From contig NZ_JADKYM010000004.1 of NCBI RefSeq assembly GCF_015475875.1, positions 123,707 to 187,706 of the forward strand: DNA of 64,000 nt. The letters are read 5' to 3'. The number at the start of each line of letters is the position of its first letter. The stretch's first letter is position 1. Under the pieces are notes generated by a model, which saw nothing but the letters and a program-made list of their open reading frames with translations, ran no database searches and was not told the origin of the DNA. Shown here one piece after another: positions 1 to 8,275 of the stretch. The translations under genes were made by a program, and so were the position numbers. This DNA comes from Sphingopyxis solisilvae. GTDB taxonomy: Bacteria > Pseudomonadota > Alphaproteobacteria > Sphingomonadales > Sphingomonadaceae.

Positions 1-475
1 CGCCACCCGCGAACGGCCAGTGACCCCTGCGAACCTGGTCGATCAGTTCGGACCAGCCCGCCTGCTCCAGCCGGTCGGGACCGGTCGGGCGCAGCTCGAT
101 CACCGGCAGTCCGCTGGCGACGATGCGCGCGCGCAGGTCGGGGCCGTCGCCAATCGCTGCCCCCGTCTCGGCGACCCGCGCGCGGGCGGGTTTGTCACGT
201 CCGCGCTCACGCAGCGCCATGCGGGTGATTTCGACCGTCAGCGCCGCACCCGTCGATATCGCGGGCGGCAATCCCGTCAGCGAGGCGGTGGGCGCTCCGG
301 GCCAGTCGAGCGCTACTTTTGGCGATTTGCCTGCCTCGACCAACCGCGCCGCAACAATCGCGCCGACGCGCGGCCCCTCCCCTTCGCGTTCGATCCGCGC
401 TTCCAATATGGTGTCGCCATCGACCAGCGCGGCGCGTGCCTCGCCGATCCCGGCTTCGTACAGCCATTCAGCCAA
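1..475 (-). CDS. rng: Ribonuclease E/G family protein (N-terminal part, cut by window edge)
   Basis: An open frame runs off the left edge of the window, so only about 158 N-terminal codons are present. It opens with LAEWLYEAGIGEARAALVDG, which resembles the start of sphingomonad RNase E/G-type endoribonucleases. This family cleaves single-stranded RNA in rRNA and mRNA maturation. The start is TTG at 475-473, overlapping the maf stop codon (468-470), so the two are translationally coupled. The order infA-maf-RNase is common in Alphaproteobacteria and supports the call. The catalytic DEAD/RNase H-like core would lie outside the window and cannot be checked. An ATG at 467 is in another frame and gives an arginine-rich shadow. 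Confidence 0.75.
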   Translation of the reverse strand, partial: MAEWLYEAGIGEARAALVDGDTILEARIEREGEGPRVGAIVAARLVEAGKSPKVALDWPGAPTASLTGLPPAISTGAALTVEITRMALRERGRDKPARARVAETGAAIGDGPDLRARIVASGLPVIELRPTGPDRLEQAGWSELIDQVRRGHWPFAGG

Positions 476-1037
476 GGGGGATTCCGGCGCTGGTCAGCAG
501 CGTTCGCGTTTCAAACAGCGGCAAGCCGACGACGTTCGAATGGCTGCCCGACAGAAAACGGACAAAAGACTCGGCCCGGCCCTGAATGGCATAGCCGCCC
601 GCCTTGCCCATGCCCTCGCCACATTCGACATACCAGTCGATCTCGGCTGCGCTGAGCACCTTGAACGCGACGATGGTGTCGGCCACGCGGAGGCGCGGCT
701 TGTTGTCGACACCGACGACGCACACGCCCGACCACACATGGTGGCGCCGTCCTGACAGCAGCGCCAGCATCCGGCGCAGGTCGGCCTCGTCGACCGGCTT
801 TTCCAGGATGCGCCGTCCGACGGCGACGGTGGTGTCGCCGGCCAGCACCGCCTCGTCCGCGCCGCGTTCGACCGCCAGTGCCTTGCCCCTGGCAAGCCGG
901 GCCACATAGTCGCGCGGCAATTCGCGCGGCAGGGGCGTTTCGTCGATGTCAGGCGAAGCTATACGCGCCGGAGTCACGCCGATGCGCGCCAGCAACTCCC
1001 GGCGGCGCGGCGATGTCGAGGCAAGAACCAGTTTCAT
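468..1037 (-). CDS. maf: Maf-family nucleoside triphosphate pyrophosphatase
   Basis: The 189-residue product starts MKLVLASTSPRRRELL, the S-x-SPRR nucleotide-binding signature of Maf proteins (residues 7-12). It also has a GDTTV motif carrying the expected catalytic Asp. Maf enzymes hydrolyse canonical or modified NTPs to NMP and pyrophosphate and are linked to housecleaning and septum control. The ATG at 1037 is chosen because family homology begins exactly there; a longer reading adds 18 unrelated residues towards infA. The gene sits 31 bases after infA and overlaps the RNase gene by 8 bases, so the three are likely one transcript. Substrate specificity cannot be read from sequence. Confidence 0.9.
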   Translation of the reverse strand: MKLVLASTSPRRRELLARIGVTPARIASPDIDETPLPRELPRDYVARLARGKALAVERGADEAVLAGDTTVAVGRRILEKPVDEADLRRMLALLSGRRHHVWSGVCVVGVDNKPRLRVADTIVAFKVLSAAEIDWYVECGEGMGKAGGYAIQGRAESFVRFLSGSHSNVVGLPLFETRTLLTSAGIPLG

Positions 1038-1068
1038 GCGCGCGGCCCATTCGCCGCGCCGGACGGCA

Positions 1069-1314
1069 TTATTGCGGTCCGGGGCCGCCACGACCCGGCA
1101 TGAAGCGATAGGTGATCCGACCCTTGGTCAGGTCATAGGGGGTAAGTTCGACGAGCACCTCGTCACCGACCAGCACGCGGATGCGGTTCTTGCGCATCTT
1201 TCCGGCCGTGTGGCCCAGAATTTCGTGGTCATTTTCCAGTTTGACGCGAAACATCGCGTTGGGCAGCAGTTCGACCACCTGGCCGCGCATTTCCAGAAGT
1301 TCTTCTTTCGCCAT
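1069..1314 (-). CDS. infA: Translation initiation factor IF-1
   Basis: An 81-residue protein with the single S1/OB fold of IF-1, beginning [20 protein letters not shown] and containing [21 protein letters not shown]-1 occupies the ribosomal A site and helps IF-2 and IF-3 form the 30S initiation complex. It is slightly longer than the 72-residue E. coli protein because of a glycine/proline-rich tail (RGGPGPQ), which I take as a lineage variant. It heads the infA-maf-RNase cluster on the minus strand. The 73 bases between it and the end of the cupin gene show no clear terminator. Confidence 0.95.
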   Translation of the reverse strand: MAKEELLEMRGQVVELLPNAMFRVKLENDHEILGHTAGKMRKNRIRVLVGDEVLVELTPYDLTKGRITYRFMPGRGGPGPQ

Positions 1315-1387
1315 CAGTCCTCAATGGGTTTCGCTTTGAAATGATGCGCGCCCATAGCGGCAATTGGCCGCGATGGAAAGCGATCTG

Positions 1388-2254
1388 TCATTCAACCAGG
1401 CCAAGCTTGCGCGCCGCGCGCCATGCCAGTGTCTTGCCGCGCGCATAGCTGGGCCAGCGCGGCGGCGTTGCGGGGTTCAGACCGAAGCGACGGAGCATAG
1501 CGTTGGCGACATGCGCTTCGGACTCGCGATAGCTCCATTCGCTGCGCCAGGTGATTGACAGCGAGATCGACGGCGCGTCGCCGTTGGCGACATAATGCGG
1601 CGCCATCACGGGCATCAGCACGGCATCGCCCGGCGCCAGCGCGACCTTTTGCTGCGCGCCTTCGAACCGATCATCCCACGGCAAATTGCGGTGGCCGCCG
1701 GTGTGGTAGCGCTCGTGCTCATACTGTGCCGCAAAACGCTCGTCGCCCGACGGCCAGACGTTCATCACCTTGGTCCCGCGCAATTGCAGCAGGATATTGT
1801 GCTCGGGGTCGAAATGATACGGCGTGATCGAACCCGGCGACGAAATGAAGATGAACCCCTGTGGCGTCACCATCGCCCCGGTGCGCGGCACCACCACCGG
1901 TTCGAGTTCGCCGAGCAGGTCCATCAGCAACGCGCGATAGGCGGGGACATTCTCGATATTCTTGAGCACCGCCCAGCTGCCGTTGCTGTCGATCGTGCGG
2001 ATCGTCTCGCCTATCGACAGGCCGTTCGAGGGAATATCTTCGGGGCGGATCCCGATCGGAACATTGCCCGGATTATATTCGACCTCGCTCGCGGGGAGAG
2101 CCTCGCCAAGCTGCGCCAGCGCATCGATCGTCAGCAGCGGATGATCGGGCAGGTCGTGGTGCAACAACCCCGCGTGCAGCGGGTACAGTTCCGCCATGCG
2201 CGCCAAGGTGGCGGGCGGAAAAACGCTGCGGGCGATGGGACGATGCGCGGTCAT
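1388..2254 (-). CDS. Cupin-like/JmjC-like oxygenase domain protein of the EPS locus
   Basis: A 288-residue protein with a cupin_8/JmjC-like core. The metal-binding facial triad is visible: His147-x-Asp149 in the stretch PYHFDPEHN, with a distal His220 in VMAPHYVANGD. Members of this fold are Fe(II)/2-oxoglutarate hydroxylases, though automatic annotation often calls them transcriptional regulators. There is no signal peptide. Its start overlaps the end of the adjacent GNAT-like gene by 4 bases (ATGA), so the two are co-translated at the end of the exopolysaccharide arm. A role in hydroxylating a sugar, an acyl substituent or a partner protein is inference. A purely structural cupin is possible, but the intact triad argues for catalysis. 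Confidence 0.7.
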   Translation of the reverse strand: MTAHRPIARSVFPPATLARMAELYPLHAGLLHHDLPDHPLLTIDALAQLGEALPASEVEYNPGNVPIGIRPEDIPSNGLSIGETIRTIDSNGSWAVLKNIENVPAYRALLMDLLGELEPVVVPRTGAMVTPQGFIFISSPGSITPYHFDPEHNILLQLRGTKVMNVWPSGDERFAAQYEHERYHTGGHRNLPWDDRFEGAQQKVALAPGDAVLMPVMAPHYVANGDAPSISLSITWRSEWSYRESEAHVANAMLRRFGLNPATPPRWPSYARGKTLAWRAARKLGLVE

Positions 2255-3435
2255 GGCAGTTCTTCTATTCCAGTTTTGGAGGCGGCGTCACCCTTGCGAC
2301 GGCGCCAGAGGCGTTCGGCGCGGGTCAGCATGGCAAAGCGAAGCCGGTCGCCGGGCGACGACAGCGCGGCATTGACCCACACCAGCGCCCGTCGCTCGCG
2401 CCAGACGCTGTCGATCATCGGATGGTCCGGCGCGGCGCAACTGTCGACCCAGGCGATCGTCGGATCCTCCAGCAAGTCAAGATTGGCTTGCTGCAACAGC
2501 ACGCCCGGCGAAAAACGGGCATAATCCTCGTCGAACGCGGTCTTGAACGAAAAGCCGCCCGGCGGCGCCAGGAAGTTGACCAGCATGGCGAGCGGCTGTT
2601 CATCCAGATCGAGCGCACGCATGTCGAGCCGTCCCGCCGCAGCAGCGCCGGTCAGAATCGCGCGGAACCACGCCTGCGTGTCACTGTGGCTGGCGAGCGC
2701 CGATCCGGCACGACCCTTCCAGCCGCGCGCCTCAAGATCGAGAAACGTATCGATCCACGGCTCGATCGCTTCGCCCGCCTGCCAGCGCCGAAAGCGCACC
2801 GCACCCTGTTCGGCGAGCCGGTTCGCCTGCCGCCTGAGTTCCTTGCGCTTCTTGGCACGCACCGCGGCATCCCAATACTCCGCAGGCGACAGGTCGCTGT
2901 CGAGCAGCGCGCGTTCCTCGCGGTGCACCAGCTCGGCCTCACCCCCGCGCACCCGCGCGACATCGACCAAAGCGCGATTCAGCGGCCCGTCCTCGGTCAG
3001 CCGCGGCACGCGCAGCAAGGTTCGCGCCCACGGTGCCGCATCGCACCAGCCGAGCAGGATCGACCAGAACAGCCGCTCAAACCCCACGCGAACCAGGGGC
3101 GCGCCATGGAAATGATTGGGATGCGCCCAACCGGTGACATGGCGCAGCGGCAGGCGACCATAATGCGTCGCCAGCGCGATCGGCATGATCCCGATCACCG
3201 GCCCGTCGCTGCCGTCGCGCACCATCACCAGCCGCGCGTGCCGCTCCGGATCGAGCAGGTGCAGCGCCGATTGCAGGCACCAGCGTTCGGCAAAGGGGTT
3301 CGGCTCGCTCGCCTCCGCCGCCAGCCGGTCCCAAGCCGCCGCCAGCTCGTCCGACAGCGCCAGCGGATCGACCACGCGCACCGTCAGCGGTTCGGCGGTG
3401 GCGGCGTTGGCGGGAAAGGCGGGATGCACCGTCAT
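2251..3435 (-). CDS. GNAT/BioF2-like (CelD-type) acyltransferase
   Basis: A 394-residue protein with an Acetyltransf_6/BioF2-like (FemAB-fold) C-terminal half. A basic segment (RAKKRKELRRQANRL) is followed by FSFKTAFDEDYARFSPGVLL, the typical core of CelD-like proteins found in polysaccharide loci. The likely role is transfer of an acyl or aminoacyl group to a glycan or its precursor; the donor is unknown. No signal peptide is seen, so it probably acts in the cytoplasm. It overlaps the cupin-like gene and is separated from the upstream amidotransferase gene by 146 bases holding a palindrome. Two further proteins of the same broad fold are in the locus (8276-9343 and 19423-20436). Confidence 0.75.
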   Translation of the reverse strand: MTVHPAFPANAATAEPLTVRVVDPLALSDELAAAWDRLAAEASEPNPFAERWCLQSALHLLDPERHARLVMVRDGSDGPVIGIMPIALATHYGRLPLRHVTGWAHPNHFHGAPLVRVGFERLFWSILLGWCDAAPWARTLLRVPRLTEDGPLNRALVDVARVRGGEAELVHREERALLDSDLSPAEYWDAAVRAKKRKELRRQANRLAEQGAVRFRRWQAGEAIEPWIDTFLDLEARGWKGRAGSALASHSDTQAWFRAILTGAAAAGRLDMRALDLDEQPLAMLVNFLAPPGGFSFKTAFDEDYARFSPGVLLQQANLDLLEDPTIAWVDSCAAPDHPMIDSVWRERRALVWVNAALSSPGDRLRFAMLTRAERLWRRRKGDAASKTGIEELP

Positions 3436-3482
3436 CGGGTGGAGGTTAGCAGGAAGGAGTTAAAATGGGGTGGCTGAAATGA

Positions 3483-3574
3483 CCGTCGCCCCCGCGCAGG
3501 CGGAGGCCGCAAGCGGTCTATTCCTGCTTCGCGGCGTAAACCTACAGCGGCCCCCGCCTGCGCGGGGGCGACGG
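3483..3574. repeat. Intergenic palindrome, family C, full copy
   Basis: The outer arms are perfect 21-bp inverted repeats: CCGTCGCCCCCGCGCAGGCG plus a G at 3483-3503, and its complement at 3554-3574. About 50 bases lie between them. The element fills the gap between the amidotransferase gene (ends 3582) and the downstream GNAT-like gene (starts 3435). It could act as a bidirectional terminator, an mRNA 3'-end stabiliser or a REP-like element. Shorter relatives occur at 27152-27179 and 41291-41318. Confidence 0.85.
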
Positions 3575-3581
3575 ATGATCC

Positions 3582-5477
3582 TCAAATCCCGAACAATTTC
3601 GCCAGCGACTTCTCCAGCATGAAAAACTGCCAGATCAACCGCCCATGGTCGCGCCGCCCCGACTGGTGCGCAGCGACGATCCGTTCGATCTCGGCCATGT
3701 CGAACCAGCCCGACCGCGCCAGTGTCGACGACGTCGCCAGTCCCCTCGCCTGCTCGACCAACGCCCCGCGGAACCACTGCGACACCGGGGTCACAAACCC
3801 CATCTTCGGACGGTACAGGATGTCGTGCGGCAGATAGCGTTCCATCGCCTGCTTCATGATCGCCTTGCCGGTTGATCCCTTGACCCGCATCGACGCGGGC
3901 AGGCTCGCGGCAAATTCGATCAGCCGGTAATCGAGCAATGGCTCGCGCGCCTCCAGGCTGACCGCCATGCTCATGCGGTCGGTCTTGTTCAGGATGTCGC
4001 CGGGCAGCCAGATCATCAGATCGGCATATTGTGCGCGGTCGAGCGGCTCGCGCGCCGGTGCCTCAGACATCGCTTTCCAATAGCGCGCCTCGGCGACATG
4101 ATCGCCCAGCGCGTGATGCGCCGCATCGTTGAACAGGCGCGACCGCTGCCCCACGCCGGTGACCCCGACCGCTTCGGCATAGCCCTCCGCCCCGCTCTTC
4201 GACAGGCTGGCGAGCGTCGCGCGGGCGCGCAGCGGGCGCGGCGCCCAGTCCATCGGCGGCCAGACCTTCGCCAGCGGCCCCAGCACCCCGCGGCGCAGGA
4301 AGCCGGGGATCAGCCCGCGCAGCTTTTCTTCCTGATGCTGGAACACCAGCCGACGGTACCCAGCAAACGCCTCGTCGGCGCCGTCGCCCGATAGCGCTAC
4401 CGTCACCTCCTCGCGCGCCAGTTCGCACACTCGGTACGTCGGCAGCGCGCTGGCGTCGGCAAAGGGTTCGTCGAAATGATCGGCGATCGTATCGACCAGC
4501 CCGAAGTCGCCCGATGACACGGTGCGCGTGCGATGATCGGTCGCGAACCGCTCGGAAATTTGCTGGGCGTAGGCCGTCTCGTCGAGCGCCGCCTGATCGA
4601 ACCCGATCGTGCAGGTCTTGACCGCCTTGGAACTCGCCTCCGCCATCAACGCGACGACAGCGCTGCTGTCGACCCCACCCGACAGAAAGGCGCCGAGCGG
4701 CACGTCGGCGACCATGCGGTCGGTCACCGCCGCGCGCATCAGGTGGACCAGATGCTCGGCCGCCTCGCCTTCCGAAGCCCTGATGCGCTTCGAAAAATCG
4801 GGCCCCCACCAGCGCGTCGGCGCAGGAACCGGCTTGCCGCGTTCGAGCAACAGGAAGTGGCCCGCGGGCAGCTTCTCGACCCCCGCGACGATGCAATTGT
4901 CGTCGGGGACATAGCCAAAGGCGAGGAAATCCTCGATCGCGGTCAGATTGGCTTCCTGCCGCAGCAACGGATTGCGCAGCAGCCCTTTCAGCTCGGACGC
5001 AAACGCCACCGACCCATCCGACAGCCGCGCATAATGCAGCGGTTTCACCCCCAAGCGGTCGCGCGCCAGAAACAGACAACCGCGCTGATGATCGTGGATC
5101 GCAAAGGCGAACATGCCGTTCAGCCGCGACAGGCAGTCCGGCCCCCATTGCCGCCACGCCGCGATGATCACCTCGGTGTCGCCGCTGGTGCGGAAGCGGT
5201 GGCCGCGATCCTCCAGCTCGGCGCGCAGCTCGCGGAAATTATAGATTTCGCCATTGTAGGTGAGCGTCACCGCCTCATCGTCGCTCGCCATGGGCTGCGG
5301 GCTGCCCTCGATGTCGATGATCGACAGGCGCAGATGGCCCAGCCCGACGCCCGCCGCGGTCCACTCGCCCGCTCCGTCGGGGCCGCGATGCTGCATAGGT
5401 TGCAGCATCGCGCGCAGCCGCGCCGGATCGACGGGCTTCGCCGTTTCCAGATGATAGATGCCCGCAATCCCACACAT
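3582..5477 (-). CDS. XrtA-system glutamine amidotransferase (asparagine synthase-like)
   Basis: A 631-residue class II amidotransferase. It starts MCGIAGIYH, so Cys2 becomes the N-terminal nucleophile of the glutaminase domain. The synthetase domain follows, with the PP-loop LSGGVDSS and a downstream SGDGADEAFAGY motif, as in AsnB. This matches the exosortase A system-associated amidotransferase 1 group. The presumed reaction is amide transfer from glutamine to an adenylated carboxylate, perhaps a uronic acid or acyl substituent of the exopolysaccharide; the true acceptor is unknown. It lies 10 bases downstream of the XrtA gene. Ordinary asparagine synthetase activity cannot be excluded, but the context favours EPS modification. 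Confidence 0.88.
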   Translation of the reverse strand: MCGIAGIYHLETAKPVDPARLRAMLQPMQHRGPDGAGEWTAAGVGLGHLRLSIIDIEGSPQPMASDDEAVTLTYNGEIYNFRELRAELEDRGHRFRTSGDTEVIIAAWRQWGPDCLSRLNGMFAFAIHDHQRGCLFLARDRLGVKPLHYARLSDGSVAFASELKGLLRNPLLRQEANLTAIEDFLAFGYVPDDNCIVAGVEKLPAGHFLLLERGKPVPAPTRWWGPDFSKRIRASEGEAAEHLVHLMRAAVTDRMVADVPLGAFLSGGVDSSAVVALMAEASSKAVKTCTIGFDQAALDETAYAQQISERFATDHRTRTVSSGDFGLVDTIADHFDEPFADASALPTYRVCELAREEVTVALSGDGADEAFAGYRRLVFQHQEEKLRGLIPGFLRRGVLGPLAKVWPPMDWAPRPLRARATLASLSKSGAEGYAEAVGVTGVGQRSRLFNDAAHHALGDHVAEARYWKAMSEAPAREPLDRAQYADLMIWLPGDILNKTDRMSMAVSLEAREPLLDYRLIEFAASLPASMRVKGSTGKAIMKQAMERYLPHDILYRPKMGFVTPVSQWFRGALVEQARGLATSSTLARSGWFDMAEIERIVAAHQSGRRDHGRLIWQFFMLEKSLAKLFGI

Positions 5478-5487
5478 GGCGCGGTCC

Positions 5488-6966
5488 CTAGCGGGTTTTC
5501 AAGGCGCGGTCAGCCATTGCCTTGGCTCCGCCCGACGCGGAAACAAAATCCTCTATCGCATCGCGCCCGCCCTGCCGCTCCTCGCTCGACACGATCAGCG
5601 ACAGCGCACGCGGATCACCGCCCAGCAGGCGCGCTCTCAGCCCCGCCAGCTTCGCCCGCCGCGGATCGCCGGTCACCGCGCCATCGACGACATACCAGGT
5701 CGCCGCATCGCGCAGCACTGGTCCCGGGTGCAGCAACCGTTCGGTCTTGGCGCCCTCGACGGTGGGCAGCGACGCGCTCCACGCCCATCGGCTGTCGGGG
5801 TCGACCGCCCCCTGCCCGAACGCGACGACCTCGCGGCCCTCGGCCTGGCGTTCATAACCACCGATCGCCACCGTCACCCGCCGCCCGTCGGCATCGACAA
5901 AATGGCGCAGCAGCCGCTGGTCGGCGCCGTCGAAGCGCGGCGTCCACGCCATGCCCTCGGCGCGCGCTTCGCTCCATCCGCGCGGCGCCTCGACCGCCAT
6001 CGTCTCGGGCAACGGCGCGCTACGTCCGCCGACCAGCCATACCCAGCCAACAAAGATCAACGGGATCGCCAGCGCCGCAGCCAACACCGCCTTGGCCGGG
6101 CCAACAAAACGCGACGGGCTACCAAGCCCGCCCACATCGACCGCAACATCGTTAGCGGGCCGGTCGAACCAGCGCCACGCCACCAGCATCACGATCGCGA
6201 TCACCAGCCCGAAAAAGATCCAGCCATAGAAAATATGGTCGATGCCGCCCGCCGCCTCGATCCCCCAGATTTCGGCGGCGACCATCGTGCCATAGGCGCG
6301 CAGCGCATTGGCGAGGATCGTCGTCGCCAGCGCCGCGACCACAAAGGCGATCCGCCGCGTCCAGCTTTTGAAACACAGATGCGCCGCAAACACCGCATAG
6401 GCGAGCATCGCGATCAGGAAATTGACCCCCGAACATTCCTCGGCGACCTCGAAGAACCCGGCGGGCGTCGTGATGAACACCCCCTCCATCTCGGCGGAAA
6501 TGCCCGACAGGTGGAGCAGGATGACGCTGATATGCGCGGTAAAGGTCTGGAGCAGCGGCACCAGTTCCTCGCCGAACGGCACCAGCAACAGCGCATAGCC
6601 GAGCGGGAACAGCAGCCCGCGCACCAGCTTCTCGCCCAGCGCCGCGCCGACCGCGCCTTGCAGCATCAGCACCAGCCCGAGCTGGCGGAACAATCCGACG
6701 CCCGCCGCCTCGCCGACCAGCCACACCAGTCCCGCCCCCGCCATCCATACTAGCGCGGGCCACCAAAAGCTGGGGGTCAGCGGGCGCAGCAGGTCGAGGC
6801 GCTGCGACACCAGCCAGCCGATCATCGGCACCATCAGCAGGCAATGGGTAAAGGTCGAGCTATGCCACCAGATGCCCGCCATATCGGCGGCATCGCGCCA
6901 GAAGATTGCCAGGATCGCCGCCGACAGCAGCGCGAGCGCGCCCAGATGGCGTTGCCACATCGTCAT
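5488..6966 (-). CDS. xrtA: Exosortase A fused to an EpsI domain
   Basis: A 492-residue protein. Residues 1 to about 270 form the multi-pass exosortase with its catalytic triad: Cys178 in EECSGVNF, Arg223 in NALRAYGT and His244 in DHIFYGW. A further membrane segment follows, and from about residue 290 to the end there is a soluble EpsI-type domain. Exosortases cleave PEP-CTERM tails in the inner membrane and are thought to pass the protein to an extracellular anchor; EpsI is a frequent partner of unknown function. The ATG at 6966 overlaps the stop of the upstream glycosyltransferase gene (ATGA). No protein in the window ends in a PEP-CTERM tail, so substrates must be encoded elsewhere. Confidence 0.92.
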   Translation of the reverse strand: MTMWQRHLGALALLSAAILAIFWRDAADMAGIWWHSSTFTHCLLMVPMIGWLVSQRLDLLRPLTPSFWWPALVWMAGAGLVWLVGEAAGVGLFRQLGLVLMLQGAVGAALGEKLVRGLLFPLGYALLLVPFGEELVPLLQTFTAHISVILLHLSGISAEMEGVFITTPAGFFEVAEECSGVNFLIAMLAYAVFAAHLCFKSWTRRIAFVVAALATTILANALRAYGTMVAAEIWGIEAAGGIDHIFYGWIFFGLVIAIVMLVAWRWFDRPANDVAVDVGGLGSPSRFVGPAKAVLAAALAIPLIFVGWVWLVGGRSAPLPETMAVEAPRGWSEARAEGMAWTPRFDGADQRLLRHFVDADGRRVTVAIGGYERQAEGREVVAFGQGAVDPDSRWAWSASLPTVEGAKTERLLHPGPVLRDAATWYVVDGAVTGDPRRAKLAGLRARLLGGDPRALSLIVSSEERQGGRDAIEDFVSASGGAKAMADRALKTR

Positions 6967-8168
6967 GCGGGCAACCCCAGCAACTCACCGAGCGGCGCCA
7001 GCCGGGCGTCCCAGCCATAACGCGCGATCATCCGCGCGCGCGCCGCCCGTCCCATCTTGGCCGCGGCCTCGCGATCGGAGAACAGCGACCCGATGGCAGC
7101 GGCCATACCCGCGGCATCGTCGGCGACCAGCAGATGTTCACCCGCCACCGCATCAATTCCTTCGGCAGCGGCGGCACTGGCGACGACCGGCCGCGCCATC
7201 GCCATCGCCTCGAGCAATTTATTCTGCACCCCGCGCGCCAGCAGCAGCGGCGCCACCACCGCATCGGCGGCGGCGAGCCACGGCCGCACATCGCGAACCT
7301 CGCCGGTCACGATCACGCCGGGCAGCTTGGCAAGCGCGCGTACCTCGTCGGTCGGCGCGCGCCCGACGATCGCGAAGCGCGCTGCCGGGTCCTGCCGCTG
7401 GATCAGCGGCAATATATCGGCGGCAAACCAGCGTACGGCGTCGATATTGGGGCGATAGTCCATCTGGCCGGTGAACACCGCCAGCGGCCCCTCACCGCCA
7501 TCGACCGTGTCGAATGTCAGCGCGGGGTCGAACCGGTCGGTGTCGATGCCATTCTCGACCGCACGCACCTTGTCGGCGCCCAGCCCGCTACGCTGGCGGA
7601 ACAGCGCCGCCTCGGCCTCGCTGACGAACAGGCTCACATCGACGCGCCGTGCCACGCCAGCCTCATAAGCGCCGAGCACCTGCGCCTCGCGCTGATGCAC
7701 CCAGTGCAACGGCTGGCGCTTGTCCTGCTCGGCATAGGTCGCGAATTTGGCCGAATCGACGTCGACAAAATCCATCAATACCGGTCCGTCAAAATTGGCA
7801 GGAAGATATTGTGCCATCTGGCCCGAAAAGCCGACGATATGGGTGATGCTCCCACCGCGGATCAACGCATCGACATGACGCGCGAGCGCAGCATGTTTGA
7901 ACAGTCGGTTCGACACCGGCTCGCCGCGGAGCACCGCCTGCGCCAGTGCCACCGGGCGCGACACGTTGCGCACTTCGATCGTCAAACTCTTGTAAAACCG
8001 CGACATTTTGTCACGCGCTATCGCGGCATCCTGTTCATTATCGGCGAGTGCCGCAACATGCACCGGCGCCAGCTTCGCCAACGCCTCGAACATATGCCAG
8101 CTGCGGATCCGGTCGCCGCGATCGGGAGGCCAGGGCGCGCGGTGCACGAGGAACAGGATTTCGGGCAT
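6963..8168 (-). CDS. XrtA-system glycosyltransferase (TIGR03087-like, GT4 type)
   Basis: A 401-residue GT-B fold glycosyltransferase beginning MPEILFLVHRAPWPPDRGDR. The C-terminal half has a Rossmann domain (RFAIVGRAPTDEVRAL) and the donor-site segment VAPLLLARGVQNKLLEAMAMARPV of group 1 transferases. It matches the 'sugar transferase, PEP-CTERM/EpsH1 system associated' family. It would add one sugar to the lipid-linked repeat on the cytoplasmic face; donor and linkage are unknown. The ATG at 8168 is preferred to a GTG at 8171 because a GGAG ribosome-binding site lies 7 bases upstream of it. Palindrome A1 separates it from the FemAB-like gene. Confidence 0.88.
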   Translation of the reverse strand: MPEILFLVHRAPWPPDRGDRIRSWHMFEALAKLAPVHVAALADNEQDAAIARDKMSRFYKSLTIEVRNVSRPVALAQAVLRGEPVSNRLFKHAALARHVDALIRGGSITHIVGFSGQMAQYLPANFDGPVLMDFVDVDSAKFATYAEQDKRQPLHWVHQREAQVLGAYEAGVARRVDVSLFVSEAEAALFRQRSGLGADKVRAVENGIDTDRFDPALTFDTVDGGEGPLAVFTGQMDYRPNIDAVRWFAADILPLIQRQDPAARFAIVGRAPTDEVRALAKLPGVIVTGEVRDVRPWLAAADAVVAPLLLARGVQNKLLEAMAMARPVVASAAAAEGIDAVAGEHLLVADDAAGMAAAIGSLFSDREAAAKMGRAARARMIARYGWDARLAPLGELLGLPA

Positions 8169-8179
8169 CACCGCTCTCC

Positions 8180-8253
8180 GTCATTGCGAGCGAAGCGAAG
8201 CAATCCAGAGCGGTTTACGCCACTCTGGATTGCTTCGCTTCGCTCGCAATGAC
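8180..8253. repeat. Intergenic palindrome, family A, copy 1 (perfect)
   Basis: Two exact 31-bp inverted arms lie at 8180-8210 and 8223-8253 around a 12-base spacer. The arms begin GTCATTGCGAGCG and end CAATCCAGAG at the spacer. It lies between the FemAB-like gene and the glycosyltransferase gene, inside an otherwise continuous EPS arm. Related copies at 24969-25051, 39504-39584 and 59899-59979 share the outer GTCATTGCGAG and inner CAATCCAGAG blocks but differ in the middle. Confidence 0.95.
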
Positions 8254-8275
8254 GCTGGGTCTGATAACAACCGCG

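Noticed and set aside
20..755. Plus-strand open frames of about 210 codons at the left edge
   Set aside because: They are antisense to the RNase E/G and maf genes, are arginine-rich and match no family.
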